Shown: positions 18,268-26,951, numbered from the stretch's first letter. The stretch is 64,000 nucleotides of DNA from Ectopseudomonas toyotomiensis (GCF_900115695.1 NZ_FOXK01000003.1:62001-126000), one strand, 5' to 3'. The notes: a model not told the origin generated them from the letters alone. Numbers and translations are program-made.

Positions 18268-18461
18268 ATTCTGATGCGCTCGACCAGTTCGAAATCAAGC
18301 CACGGGGGCCGCAAAGGCTCTGGCTAGAGGCGTCTGAGGTTGAGCTGTCGGCGCAACGGCCGATGCACAGTGGCCTGATCTGCACGAACGATTAGACGCC
18401 GGCCAGCTAATGGCGTATCAATATCAGGCGTCTTCCGCGTTTCTATCCAAACAGAATCACT

Positions 18462-20129
18462 ATGCAGCCCCTGTGTTCGGTCAATGCGCCCAGCAGTGCC
18501 AATGATGAGCGGCTCGATGGCTTAGTGCGCCTGCTTGGCCGGTATTTCGACTCGGCCGCCGTGCTGGTTACTGGCGCCGGCTCTGCGCGCCGTATCTGGG
18601 CCAGCCCTGGTCTGAGCGATGTGGCGAAGATCATCGGCATCAGCGAAACCACGCCCACCACGCTCGTCTGGCCACTGCAGGCGCAAGCAGGTGCCCGGCT
18701 CGGCACGCTGTACCTGCATTTCGACCGGCCACGTACGCTCGATGCCAGGCAACAGGAGGCTCTGCAGGACTTCGCCACCCTGACCCTCGATTTACTGGCA
18801 CGCGAGGCCGACGAAGCCCGGCAGCGTCATGAGATCGCCGCCCTGCGCGATAGTGAACGACGCATGGCACTGGCCATCGCTGGTAGTGGTACCGGCATCT
18901 GGGACCGCGACATCAGCAGCGGCGAGATTTACTACTCCAGCAGTTGGAAGGCGTTGCTCGGCTATGCCGACCATGAAATCGGCAATCGCATCGAAGAGAG
19001 CTATACCCGCGTACATCCAGCCGACCTCGACTACGTGCGCGCGACCATCCAGGCACACCTGGATCAGCGTACCGATGCCTATGAGGTGGAGCACCGTCTG
19101 CGTTGCCGTGACGGCCAGTACAAATGGGTGTGCAGCCGCGGCAAGGTGGTCGAGCGCGACAAGCATGGCAAACCGCTGCGAATGATCGGCACCACCACCG
19201 ACATCACCGCCATGCGCCGCCTGTCCGAGCAGGTACAGCAGTCCGCTACCCTGATGACCGACCTGACCAATGAAATTCCCGGCATGGTCTTCCAGTTCCG
19301 CCGGCAGAGCGATGGCAAGTACGCCGTTACCTACGCCAGCGCCGGCGCGCAAGCCATCTGCGGCCTCAGCGCCATGCAACTGATGCAGGACGCTGAGGCG
19401 CTGACCGCCATCGTTCACCCGGATGACCGCGCGGCTTTCATCGACTCCTTCCAGCTATCGGCCGAGCAACTCACGCCTTGGCATCTGGAGTTCCGCGTGC
19501 AGGTGCCGGGGCGTGAAGTCGCCTGGTGCCAGGGTGAAGCCTGCCCGCGTCGCGAAGCAGACGGTAGCGTGATCTGGCATGGCTTCATGACTGACGTGAC
19601 TGAACGCAAGCAGATCGAGGCCGAGCTGCAGGCCTTTGCCACCACCGACTTCCTCACCCAGCTCGCCAACCGCAGGCACTTCATGTGTCAGCTCGAGGCA
19701 GAACTGGCGCGCCTGCAACGCAGCCCTGAACAGAGTGCGGCGATCCTGATGTTCGACCTGGACTACTTCAAGACCATCAACGACCGTTGGGGCCACGATG
19801 TCGGCGACCAGGCGCTGCGCCATTTCGCGGGAATTCTAAGCAGCCAGCTGCGCAAGGCCGACACAGCCGGGCGACTGGGTGGCGAAGAGTTCGCCGTGGT
19901 GCTCAGCGATGCGAGTCTGGACAAGGCCATGCACTTCGCCACGCGCATCCAGAGCGAACTGGCCAGGGCGCCGATCCTGCATGCTGGGGAGCCGATCTTC
20001 CTCGCCGTCAGCGTCGGCATCTCATCGCTCAATGCCAGCGATGCCAGCGTCGAGGCCGCCCTGTCGCGCAGCGATATCGCCCTTTACTGCGCCAAGCGCG
20101 GCGGGCGAAATCGCATCGAGTATCACTGA
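18462..20129 (+). CDS. GAF/PAS/PAS-GGDEF diguanylate cyclase
   Basis: This 555-residue protein has no signal peptide or membrane segment. An N-terminal GAF-like region (about 15-115) is followed by two PAS/PAC units. One is near 130-255, with WDRDISSGEIYYSSSWKALLGY and ending IGTTTDIT. The other is near 270-390, ending GFMTDVTERK. The GGDEF domain has active-site GGEEF at 473-477 and the inhibitory RxxD site R464-D467 five residues before it. It therefore looks active and product-inhibited in making c-di-GMP. The sensed signal is unknown. Confidence 0.92.
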   Translation: MQPLCSVNAPSSANDERLDGLVRLLGRYFDSAAVLVTGAGSARRIWASPGLSDVAKIIGISETTPTTLVWPLQAQAGARLGTLYLHFDRPRTLDARQQEALQDFATLTLDLLAREADEARQRHEIAALRDSERRMALAIAGSGTGIWDRDISSGEIYYSSSWKALLGYADHEIGNRIEESYTRVHPADLDYVRATIQAHLDQRTDAYEVEHRLRCRDGQYKWVCSRGKVVERDKHGKPLRMIGTTTDITAMRRLSEQVQQSATLMTDLTNEIPGMVFQFRRQSDGKYAVTYASAGAQAICGLSAMQLMQDAEALTAIVHPDDRAAFIDSFQLSAEQLTPWHLEFRVQVPGREVAWCQGEACPRREADGSVIWHGFMTDVTERKQIEAELQAFATTDFLTQLANRRHFMCQLEAELARLQRSPEQSAAILMFDLDYFKTINDRWGHDVGDQALRHFAGILSSQLRKADTAGRLGGEEFAVVLSDASLDKAMHFATRIQSELARAPILHAGEPIFLAVSVGISSLNASDASVEAALSRSDIALYCAKRGGRNRIEYH

Positions 20130-20141
20130 CGGCAGGCTGAC

Positions 20142-20702
20142 TCAGGCCGCCAGCAACGCCTGGCTGATGGCCTCGTTGAACGCAGGAATATCGTCGGGGT
20201 TGCGCGAGGTGATCAGCGTCCAGTTCTGCCCTGGGCAAACTTGCACCTCGGCGTCTACCCAGCTCGCACCGGCGTTGGCCAGATCCAGGCGCACGCTGGC
20301 ATACGACGTCAGCACCTTGCCCGGCACCACGCCAGCATCGATCAGCAGCCAGGGGCCATGGCAGATCGCCGCGACCGTCTTGCCGGCATCACGAAACTCC
20401 CGCACCAGGCGCTGCGCGTCATCATCCTGGCGCAGGTTGTCGGCGTTCACCGTACCGCCGGGGATCACCAGCAGATCGTAGTCCGCCGCGCCCACTCCCT
20501 TGAGCTGGGTGTCGGATTGCACGCTGACGTCCTTCTTGCTGTCCTTCAGCCAGGTTTCGGCCTCGCCGCCCTTGACGCTGGCGTGGGTGACGCTGGCGCC
20601 CTGATCCTTCAACGCCTGCATCGGCTTGAGCAGCTCGTCTCGCTCGATGCCCGTGTTGGCGGTGATGAACAGCACCTTCTTGCCTTGCAGATTCGAACTC
20701 AT
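20142..20702 (-). CDS. DJ-1/PfpI family protein (YhbO-like deglycase/protease)
   Basis: This 186-residue single-domain protein has the nucleophile elbow AAICHGPWLL (C114, H115), the conserved early Glu in NTGIERDEL, and VIPGGTVNADNLR. Members of this branch (YhbO, PfpI, YajL-related) are linked to stress protection and repair of glycated proteins or nucleotides; the activity is debated. GAGGTATCGATC precedes the start. It converges with the PAS-GGDEF gene, with 12 bp between the ends. Confidence 0.9.
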   Translation of the reverse strand: MSSNLQGKKVLFITANTGIERDELLKPMQALKDQGASVTHASVKGGEAETWLKDSKKDVSVQSDTQLKGVGAADYDLLVIPGGTVNADNLRQDDDAQRLVREFRDAGKTVAAICHGPWLLIDAGVVPGKVLTSYASVRLDLANAGASWVDAEVQVCPGQNWTLITSRNPDDIPAFNEAISQALLAA

Positions 20703-20849
20703 GATCGATACCTCCGCTGATGCGCCGCATGGGGCGCCGTGAATGGTCGCGTTGGCGAACGCGGCATGTATCAGGATTGAAAGGCGTAAGAAGCAGAAGT
20801 TCGACTTGATTGGCGGGCGATGGCTGCCATCAGGCCCGTCTCGGCCGGC

Positions 20850-21395
20850 TCACAGATTCGCCGAGGGCAACTGCAACCAGACCGAGAACACGCCCAGTAC
20901 ACTCCAGAAAACGATGAACAGCCAGGGCGAGCGCAGAAAGAACAACAACGATTTGTAGGTGCTCTCCCTGCTGGCCTCCTTCTCGCTGAACAGTGGTGAG
21001 TCGTCATAGGCATGGCCGAACTCGGGATCGCTGCGCAGCAGCTGCTCCTGCTTGTAGTGCCAGTGCTCGATGATCGTCGCGGAGGCCCTGATCCCCGGCC
21101 AGGCGTGTAGTGAACTGATGATGCCCAGCAGCGTGAACAGCGCCGGAACCACCAGAGTGAATAGTGCCCCCCAGTTTTCATTCAGGTTGGCCATGGACGA
21201 TGCATAGGCGATCACCAGAAACGACTGCGCCGTCAGATACGAGTTGGTGCGCCCGGCCAGCAGGCTGGTTTCGTACTGAATTTCCCGCCGATAGAAATCG
21301 AGCCGCTCCTTCGGTGTGCCGAATATCAGCAACTCCGCCTGCTGCTCACTATGCAGATCGTGTAATTCGGAGGTAATGATTCGGGCGCGTTTCAT
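20850..21395 (-). CDS. Membrane protein of unknown function
   Basis: This 181-residue protein has a charged N-terminal region (helical, about 1-45), two hydrophobic segments at about 50-95 (SYLTAQSFLVIAYASSM; LFTLVVPALFTLLGII), a soluble loop with WHYKQEQLLRSDPEFGHAY, and a C-terminal segment WLFIVFWSVLGVFSVWLQL. I do not recognise it with confidence. The start at 21395 is chosen because codons further upstream look unlike coding sequence; no good ribosome-binding site is seen. The 195 bp upstream, to the next gene end, holds nothing I can name. Confidence 0.65.
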   Translation of the reverse strand: MKRARIITSELHDLHSEQQAELLIFGTPKERLDFYRREIQYETSLLAGRTNSYLTAQSFLVIAYASSMANLNENWGALFTLVVPALFTLLGIISSLHAWPGIRASATIIEHWHYKQEQLLRSDPEFGHAYDDSPLFSEKEASRESTYKSLLFFLRSPWLFIVFWSVLGVFSVWLQLPSANL

Positions 21396-21590
21396 GGGCT
21401 GTGCTCGACTGTCAGTTGGGCCTGCCCGGCAGACGAGCAGCCGCGTGGGGGGCTGACGAGTTAGACCGCGAGTCCTCCAGTCATTCACTGTTTTTATCGG
21501 GCCGGCATGCCACGCACGGGGGGCGTGACACCCCAGCCGCAGGCGCAAGCCGATGAGCACGCAGAGCCCGCCCACCAGCTTGCGGGACGC

Positions 21591-21887
21591 CTACAACTGC
21601 AACTCCGTACGCCTGGCCTGATGCTCACCACCTAGCGGCGAGCACAAGCGCTGATGGATGCGGCTAAGAAACCCCAGCTCGAAGGCGTGCCGCTGCGCAC
21701 CGGGCGGGAACAGTTGGCGCTCCAGCAACAGATTCGCCCACAGCCAGCCGCTGTTGGAATCGTCCAGCCAGGCCTGCGCCTGCTGCACGCCATGGATGAA
21801 GCTCGCCTGGCTCTGCTCGTTCCAACCGAATTCGGCGCCGGGGTGGCCGTCGTGGGCGGGAAGGTGAGTGATATGCCGTTCAGCCAT
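21591..21887 (-). CDS. Small hypothetical protein, second of a leader-controlled pair
   Basis: This 98-residue protein contains WNEQSQASFIHGVQQAQAWL and ANLLLERQLFPPGAQRHAFELGFLSRIHQ, so it is probably helical and soluble. The start overlaps the end of the preceding small gene by 8 bp, which indicates translational coupling. I do not recognise the family. Together with its partner and the structured leader it forms a compact unit. Confidence 0.6.
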   Translation of the reverse strand: MAERHITHLPAHDGHPGAEFGWNEQSQASFIHGVQQAQAWLDDSNSGWLWANLLLERQLFPPGAQRHAFELGFLSRIHQRLCSPLGGEHQARRTELQL

Positions 21888-22122
21888 GGGCGTTACCTCC
21901 CTGCGCCTGGGCGATGGCCCGGCGATAGAGCACGGCCAACTCGCTCAGCAGCGCATTGGTGATGTTCGCCAACTCCGGCTCCGGCACCCGCCGCAACAGC
22001 TTGGCCAGCAACGCCGCCAGATACTCAGCCGCAGCCTGGTGCGGACACTCGTCGGCCACATGGCTATGTAAGGGATTGCGTGGTGTGGGGAAGGGGATAA
22101 CGACGGATTCAGACCTGGCCAT
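21880..22122 (-). CDS. Small hypothetical protein, first of a leader-controlled pair
   Basis: This 80-residue protein contains PHQAAAEYLAALLAKLLRRV and ITNALLSELAVLYRRAIAQ, two probable amphipathic helices. The start has CTGGAGGTGTCGC as ribosome-binding site, inside the reading frame of an upstream leader peptide that ends 13 bp past the start. This looks like one of the small proteins often found behind structured leaders in Pseudomonas; exact family not assigned. Confidence 0.65.
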   Translation of the reverse strand: MARSESVVIPFPTPRNPLHSHVADECPHQAAAEYLAALLAKLLRRVPEPELANITNALLSELAVLYRRAIAQAQGGNAHG

Positions 22123-22201
22123 GCGACACCTCCAGAACGGAAGTCGACACGACAGCCGGCAGCCCAGGGCGGAGCCCTTGGGTAAAAGGGGGATAGTGCA
22201 T
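22109..22201 (-). CDS. Candidate 30-residue leader peptide
   Basis: The frame starts MHYPPFTQGLRPGLPAV and stops (TGA) inside the first codons of the next gene, overlapping it by 14 bp. Two purine-rich sites, AAGGAG and AAGGAAA, precede its ATG. Its first part carries prolines and a pair of complementary runs (CCCAAGGGCTCCGCCCTGGG). Its strong start signal and the overlap suggest that its translation governs the small genes behind it. Confidence 0.5.
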   Translation of the reverse strand: MHYPPFTQGLRPGLPAVVSTSVLEVSHGQV

Positions 22202-22475
22202 TTTCCTTATGCTCCTTCGTGGATTTAAGGAGCCGCGTTCCATTCGCTACCACACGATATGGAGGCGGACCGTGCAAGGGTGGTAGACCGACCCACGAAG
22301 GACGCCGGCCAGGCCGAAGCCTGCCTCACACGGCCCGCCATAAATGCGCGAGAAAACAGCAGGCACAAAAAAAGCGCCTGCTCTCGACTATGGCGCTACC
22401 GCGCCTTCGTGTGAATCGGGCTACCACACCCGGTCACGGGATTGACCGTGACGGGCGGACTGTAGCGTGTGGGGA
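22202..22475 (-). promoter_or_regulatory. Structured 5' leader RNA with alternative pairings at the ribosome-binding site
   Basis: The 274 nt on the reverse strand before the leader peptide hold many hairpins, given here in window coordinates. They are 22433-22439/22446-22452 (GTCACGG/CCGTGAC), 22392-22396/22401-22405, 22358-22364/22376-22382 (AGCAGGC with an A-rich loop), and 22310-22314/22319-22323 with a UUCG loop in the transcript. The forward-strand word CCTTCGTG(G) occurs at 22404 and 22214, and its complement CCACGAAGG at 22293, so the middle copy can pair with either end; the 3' copy overlaps the AAGGAG ribosome-binding site. GCTACCACAC likewise occurs at 22246 and 22420, with GTGGTAG at 22280. 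The rest of the gap to 22626 is featureless. Confidence 0.6.
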
Positions 22476-22626
22476 GGGAGCAGGGCAAGCTGTGAATCGG
22501 CAGCTATCTGCCCAAAGCGGTCATAAAACGGCTGCGAAACCAGGGGCGATTCAATAATCAAAGTCGGCGCACTGGTCTACGCTCGTTGTCCGGCATTCTT
22601 GCAGCAGCGCATGCGCTGGACGTACT

Positions 22627-23499
22627 TCACTCTCTGTTGAACTGCTCAGAGAGGAAGTCGATCAACACCCGCACCTTGGCCGGCACCAGTCGGGTCTCGG
22701 TAATCGCGTAAACCGGCAGGGCCTCTGCCCGCCAGCCGGGCAATACGTGCTGCAATCGGCCTTGGGCAAGATCCTCGCCGATCATCTCGTCCACCAGCAT
22801 AGCGATGCCCTGACCGAGCAAGGCCAAGCGACGTAGCATGCCGATGTTGTTCAGCAGGTAGCGTCCCTGGATCGGCAGGCTCACTTTCTGCTCTGCAGCG
22901 TGCAGGATCCAGGGCGCATCCAGCATGCGTAGGCACTGATGTTGCAGTAATTCTGCTGGGCTGCTCGGTACACCATGGCGGGCCAGATAACTTGGGCTGG
23001 CAAAGAGGTTGCGCTGCAGGGTACCAAGGGGGCGGGCAACCAACTGCGAGTCGGGTAAGGCGCCGATACGGATCACGAGATCAACCGGGTCACGGATCAG
23101 ATCCAGACGCTTTGGTGTGAGATCCAGATCGAACTGGATCTGCGGGTAGCGTTCGGCAAACTCGGCCAATAGCGGTGCCAGGTAGACCACACCGAAGTCG
23201 ATGGGCATGGACAGACGGATCAGGCCGCTGGGATTGTCTACCAGATCAGAGATCTCTTCATGGGCCAGGCGGGCTTCGTCGACGATGCGCCGACAGCGCT
23301 CATAGTAAAGGCGACCGCCTTCTGTGAGTTCGATACGCCGTGTGGTGCGGTTGAGCAGGCGCAGACCGATACGTCGCTCCAGTTCTGCAATTCGCCGCGA
23401 GACCGTGGAGTTGGGCAAGCCAACTGCCTCGGCGGCGCCGCGAAAGCTGTTGGCCTTGATCACTTCAACGAACAGGGCCATGTCATTGAGCAGCTTCAT
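22627..23499 (-). CDS. LysR family transcriptional regulator
   Basis: This 290-residue protein has an N-terminal winged helix-turn-helix (about 1-60: FRGAAEAVGLPNSTVSRRIAEL) and a LysR substrate-binding domain. It is of the CrgA/AaeR-like branch common beside oxidoreductases. The ATG at 23499 is preferred because GGAG lies 7 nt upstream; ATG 23511 adds four residues. It diverges from the old-yellow-enzyme gene, its likely target. A 20-bp palindrome abuts its start. Confidence 0.9.
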   Translation of the reverse strand: MKLLNDMALFVEVIKANSFRGAAEAVGLPNSTVSRRIAELERRIGLRLLNRTTRRIELTEGGRLYYERCRRIVDEARLAHEEISDLVDNPSGLIRLSMPIDFGVVYLAPLLAEFAERYPQIQFDLDLTPKRLDLIRDPVDLVIRIGALPDSQLVARPLGTLQRNLFASPSYLARHGVPSSPAELLQHQCLRMLDAPWILHAAEQKVSLPIQGRYLLNNIGMLRRLALLGQGIAMLVDEMIGEDLAQGRLQHVLPGWRAEALPVYAITETRLVPAKVRVLIDFLSEQFNRE

Positions 23500-23510
23500 A
23501 TAGAACTCCA

Positions 23511-23530
23511 TTGCTCCACTGGTGGAGCAA
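23511..23530. promoter_or_regulatory. Palindrome TTGCTCCAC-TG-GTGGAGCAA in the LysR/OYE gap
   Basis: There are 9-bp perfect arms with a 2-bp centre, 12 bp upstream of the LysR start and 94 bp upstream of the oxidoreductase start. It could be the operator for LysR autoregulation and activation, or a hairpin in the lysR mRNA leader. Confidence 0.55.
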
Positions 23531-23623
23531 TCATTCCTGATTTTGTGACTTTATCCTATACATGCTGGGCCGGATGATCTGTTCACGCCTGATATCCCTC
23601 TGCGTGAACTTGGAGACTTCCCC

Positions 23624-24703
23624 ATGACCGCTCAATTGCTTAGCCCGGCTCGTCTGCATGATCTTGATCTGCGCAACCATATGGTGATGGCGCCGATGAC
23701 GCGCTCAAGGGCCGACGCTGCCGGGGTGCCGCGGGCATCCACGGCCATCTACTACGCCCAGCGTGCCAGTGCCGGACTGATCATCAGTGAGGCGATCAAT
23801 ATCTCGGCAGACGCCGTCGGAAGTCCGCTCACCCCCGGCCTCTTCAGCGATAAGCAAATTGCCGCCTGGCAACAGATAACGGCGGCGGTGCATGAGGCAG
23901 GTGGCAAGATCTTTGCGCAGCTCTGGCATACCGGCAGAGTCGGTCATTCCAGTGTGCGTGGTGGTTTGTTACCCGTGGCTCCGTCTGCTGTTGCGATCCA
24001 GGGCCAGCAGCATTTCACCTTGGAAGGTATGAAGGATTACGAGGTACCGCGCGCACTGACCCTCAGCGAAATCCAGGCCGTCATCGGTGACTACCGTCGA
24101 GCCGCTGAAAACGCCAGGCGTGCGGGTTTTGACGGTGTTGAGTTGCACGCCGCATTCGGCTATCTGCCGAACCAGTTTCTTGTGGACTCGGCCAATCTGC
24201 GCACGGACGAGTACGGCGGAAGCATCGCTAAGCGCAGCCGATTCGTGCTGGAGGTGATGCAGGCGCTGATCGAAGTTTGGGGCTCAGCTCGCGTGGGGAT
24301 CAAGCTGTCGCCGGTGATTCCTTTCAACAGCATGATCGACAGCGATCCGCTGGCTCTCTACAGCTACCTGCTGGGCGAATTGAACAAGCTGCAGCCTGGC
24401 TATGTGCACTTAATGCGCGCGCTGTTTCCGCTGGACAACTTCCCGCACTGGCCGCGTGACGTACTGGCAACTTTCGGTCCGCAAATTAACAGCCCATTGA
24501 TTGCCAACGGTGGCTATGACGCAGCGAGCGGTGAGGCGGCTCTCAAGGCTGGCGAGGCCGCACTGGTGTCGTTCGGCACTCCGTTCGTGGCCAATCCCGA
24601 CCTGCCGGAGCGCTTTGCACGTGGCGCCGAATTGGCTCAAGCCGACCGCGCCACACTGTATGGCGGTGAGGATGCGGGCTTCATTGACTATCCAAGCCTG
24701 TGA
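23624..24703 (+). CDS. Old yellow enzyme-family NADH:flavin oxidoreductase (ene-reductase)
   Basis: This 359-residue TIM-barrel FMN protein has PMTRSRA near residue 24, IFAQLWHTGRVGH and the substrate-site segment ELHAAFGYLPNQF. In classical OYE/NemA the substrate pair is H-x-x-N or H-x-x-H followed by G-Y. Here it is H175, F178 and Y180, so one hydrogen-bond donor is lost. The C-terminal FMN phosphate site is LIANGGYD...SFGTPFVANPDL. It likely reduces electrophilic alkenes or related compounds with NAD(P)H. GGAGACTTCCCC precedes the start. It is followed by a small membrane protein gene. Confidence 0.9.
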   Translation: MTAQLLSPARLHDLDLRNHMVMAPMTRSRADAAGVPRASTAIYYAQRASAGLIISEAINISADAVGSPLTPGLFSDKQIAAWQQITAAVHEAGGKIFAQLWHTGRVGHSSVRGGLLPVAPSAVAIQGQQHFTLEGMKDYEVPRALTLSEIQAVIGDYRRAAENARRAGFDGVELHAAFGYLPNQFLVDSANLRTDEYGGSIAKRSRFVLEVMQALIEVWGSARVGIKLSPVIPFNSMIDSDPLALYSYLLGELNKLQPGYVHLMRALFPLDNFPHWPRDVLATFGPQINSPLIANGGYDAASGEAALKAGEAALVSFGTPFVANPDLPERFARGAELAQADRATLYGGEDAGFIDYPSL

Positions 24704-24714
24704 AGGAGGCCATC

Positions 24715-25110
24715 ATGACTCGCCCATTACTTGGTAAAACCCTGCTTGGTTTCGCTATCGTCGCTACCGTGGCGATAGTGGCCATCGCCGATGTGTTCAA
24801 TGCCACCCATCTGTTCAATCCGGATTGGCCAGGGCATGCGCGGTTTCATATCGGCATGCAGTTCACCACGCTGGTTCTGGTCAGTCTGTTTTCTCTGGCC
24901 GCACTGAAGCGTGGTCAGGTATGGGCGGCGGCATTGGCGCCAGGCAGTTTCTGGCCGGGTCTGTTCGTGGCTTACCTGATTCCCGGTACAGATGTATATG
25001 CCAGCCAGGCGTTGCGTGAGATCGGAGTGCCGATCAATCTGCTGTTAGCGGCAGTCCTACTGGGCATCACTGCATTTGGCGTTCTACTGCAGTCCCCCAA
25101 AGAAAAATGA
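24715..25110 (+). CDS. Small four-helix membrane protein
   Basis: This 131-residue protein has four hydrophobic segments: LLGFAIVATVAIVAIAD, FTTLVLVSLFSLAAL, AALAPGSFWPGLFVAYLI and LLLAAVLLGITAFGVLL. The first loop has the H-F-N-P-D-W-P-G-H-A-R-F-H motif, with three His residues. GAAGGAGG just after the upstream stop sets the start at 24715 and shows co-transcription with the oxidoreductase. I know similar proteins only as unknown-function families. Confidence 0.8.
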   Translation: MTRPLLGKTLLGFAIVATVAIVAIADVFNATHLFNPDWPGHARFHIGMQFTTLVLVSLFSLAALKRGQVWAAALAPGSFWPGLFVAYLIPGTDVYASQALREIGVPINLLLAAVLLGITAFGVLLQSPKEK

Positions 25111-25140
25111 TCATCGGCCCCAAACTGGACGATCATTTTT
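25103..25140 (+). terminator. Rho-independent terminator after the OYE operon
   Basis: AAAAATGATC (25103-25112) pairs perfectly with GATCATTTTT (25131-25140). The stop codon of the membrane protein gene lies in the first arm. The A/T flanks would let it work in both directions. Confidence 0.65.
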
Positions 25141-25265
25141 GCAAAGACGCTTATGACTGACCCTTGCTTTACGGCGAGCACTAACTGATTAACTCAGCCG
25201 CGTGGTGCTCGAGGCTCCAACTTTTTGAATTACCACTGTTTTTGGAGTTTTTGACTGACTACATT

Positions 25266-25305
25266 TGGCCGATAGCACCCAGTGACGACGGGCTGCTATC
25301 GGCCA
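25266..25305. repeat. 12-bp inverted repeat TGGCCGATAGCA
   Basis: The arms 25266-25277 and 25294-25305 are exact, with a 16-bp spacer. The word GGCCAGAAGCGGAC that follows (25301-25314) recurs inverted at 27438-27451. The element lies between convergent genes, so it may be a repeat or terminate the luxR transcript. Confidence 0.55.
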
Positions 25306-25356
25306 GAAGCGGACAGTCAACCCAGTAAATGGATTTGTACCCTTTCCGCTCTGCCT

Positions 25357-26076
25357 CTAACCATCCAGATCACCGTTTCGCATAGCAATGGTGATGGCCT
25401 GGGCTGTCGTTGCAACGCCAAGACGGCGGCGCGCCGAGCGCAAATGGTTTTCCACCGTACGTTCCGACAGACCGAGCGTTGCGGCGATATCTGCCTGACG
25501 CTTTCCTGCAGCAGTCCACGCCAGGACTTCGCGCTCACGCTCGGAAAGTTTTCTGTACACGTCGCCCACTGGTGCCTCTAGCAACCGGCGAGCGGAGAAG
25601 AACGCCGCCGTGGCCACGATGCTCAGCGCCAGGCGAACCCGGAGGGTCGCATCCACCCGCTCCCCACCAAGGCTCATGGCGCCTTCAAGCCCCAGTGGAC
25701 CGAATACGGGTATTTGCAATCCATGAACGCCGGGGCCCACCGGAGTACGAACCACCCGGTAAAGTTCGCCACCGTTGCCCTTCATTTTGCTCCAGTAAAA
25801 AGACTCACGGGTCTCCAGGATATGGCGAGTTACCGGACAGCGTCGGACATAAGTATCAGCGTCGACCGTATGCTCGTCGCCGAACCAGTCTCCCTCTACC
25901 CAGTAGATGCGTTCGACCACTTCGTCGCGTGCCGATGTGGCGGAAAACAGGACGAAGCGGTCGTAACCATGGGGCGTGGCAAAGGTGCGAACCGTCTCCT
26001 GGATCACCGAAAGCGCCTGGGCACTTTCGATCCCAAGGACGGCGCGAAATGCCGCCTCGGCCACTCCCTGAATCAC
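25357..26076 (-). CDS. LuxR family solo regulator with autoinducer-domain-like N-terminus
   Basis: This 239-residue protein has an N-terminal domain at about 15-165 similar in layout to acyl-homoserine-lactone binding domains. The usual D-P pair reads R-C-P-V here, so the ligand is likely different. The C-terminal LuxR helix-turn-helix contains [36 protein letters not shown], given here as a domain spanning about 174-230. No luxI synthase gene is present in the window. The start overlaps the stop of the hchA-like gene (ATGA), so the two are translationally coupled. Confidence 0.85.
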   Translation of the reverse strand: MIQGVAEAAFRAVLGIESAQALSVIQETVRTFATPHGYDRFVLFSATSARDEVVERIYWVEGDWFGDEHTVDADTYVRRCPVTRHILETRESFYWSKMKGNGGELYRVVRTPVGPGVHGLQIPVFGPLGLEGAMSLGGERVDATLRVRLALSIVATAAFFSARRLLEAPVGDVYRKLSEREREVLAWTAAGKRQADIAATLGLSERTVENHLRSARRRLGVATTAQAITIAMRNGDLDG

Positions 26077-26951
26077 CCCGCCGCCACCTCTTTCAGCAGC
26101 GCGGCGGCCGCCAGTTTGCCCAGGGCGTTGCCCGCGAGCGGGCTGTCGCCCGTCAGCAGCTTCCGGTCCTGGTGGGTTGCCCCCGAGATATCCTTGTTAA
26201 GGATCTCCAGGCCTAACGCCTTCAGTTCTTCACCGAATTTCCAGGTCAGATGGCCGGGCATGTAGCCGATGTCAGGCGTCTTCGCGTCCAGGTCATCGGG
26301 AAACGCGCAGATCTTATAACCGCTGAAAATACAGGTGTCTCGACCTTCGCCAATGCCTGCTGCGAGCAGAGCTGCGGGGCCATGACAAAGAGAAATCACG
26401 AACTTGTCGTTGGCCACAGCCCACTGAAGAACCTTCTTCACGTCTTCGCTCTCGGGCAGACCGATCAAGGCCCCGTGCCCGCCTGGAATAAACACGCCGA
26501 TATAGTCGGAGTCTTCACCCAGCTTCTGCTCGATCACATCGGCCAGCTTGAGAGGGGTCTTGAACTGATCGCGATACTTGGCGTATTGCCCGTTTACCTC
26601 GGCGTCTTCGGAGGGCATGGCCCATAACTCGAATTTGACCGGGTTGCCGGACAGGGTCGCGATGTCGAAGGCAAAACCGGCCTTATCCAGGTGGTACATG
26701 GGCAACAGTGTTTCTACGGGGTGGTTTCCCGTCGAAAACATGGTGCCGTTGTCCGTCAGCAAGTAGCGCTCATCGGCCCCGATCATCAGGACCTTCCAAC
26801 GCCCGCCGCGATAGGGGTTCGGATAGTCGGCATCACTGAGGTCAGATTTGGGTGAGGTGAACTGGCTGAGCGAGTAAGGCGAAGGGAAAAAGGCATTGTC
26901 CTCTGCCGGGTCGGGGGTCGGGCGCTTGTCGTCAGTCTGTATGGTAGTCAT
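26073..26951 (-). CDS. hchA: HchA/Hsp31-type DJ-1 superfamily protein (glyoxalase III / deglycase / chaperone)
   Basis: This 292-residue protein is as long as E. coli Hsp31 and much longer than single-domain PfpI proteins. It has the catalytic C189-H190 in [16 protein letters not shown], an upstream E80 in [10 protein letters not shown], and [15 protein letters not shown]. Known members convert methylglyoxal to lactate and hold unfolded proteins; the deglycase role is disputed. The start at 26951 has GGAG. It is first in a two-gene operon with the LuxR solo, suggesting a stress-responsive unit. Confidence 0.9.
   Translation of the reverse strand: MTTIQTDDKRPTPDPAEDNAFFPSPYSLSQFTSPKSDLSDADYPNPYRGGRWKVLMIGADERYLLTDNGTMFSTGNHPVETLLPMYHLDKAGFAFDIATLSGNPVKFELWAMPSEDAEVNGQYAKYRDQFKTPLKLADVIEQKLGEDSDYIGVFIPGGHGALIGLPESEDVKKVLQWAVANDKFVISLCHGPAALLAAGIGEGRDTCIFSGYKICAFPDDLDAKTPDIGYMPGHLTWKFGEELKALGLEILNKDISGATHQDRKLLTGDSPLAGNALGKLAAAALLKEVAAG

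Noticed and set aside
20850..21575. Longer form of the membrane protein starting at 21575
   Set aside because: The extra 60 codons are rich in Arg/Pro/Cys and look like a shadow frame; start 21395 fits better.
21591..22475. Toxin-antitoxin or phage repressor pair
   Set aside because: Small coupled genes suggested it, but no toxin fold, helix-turn-helix or antitoxin motif could be seen.
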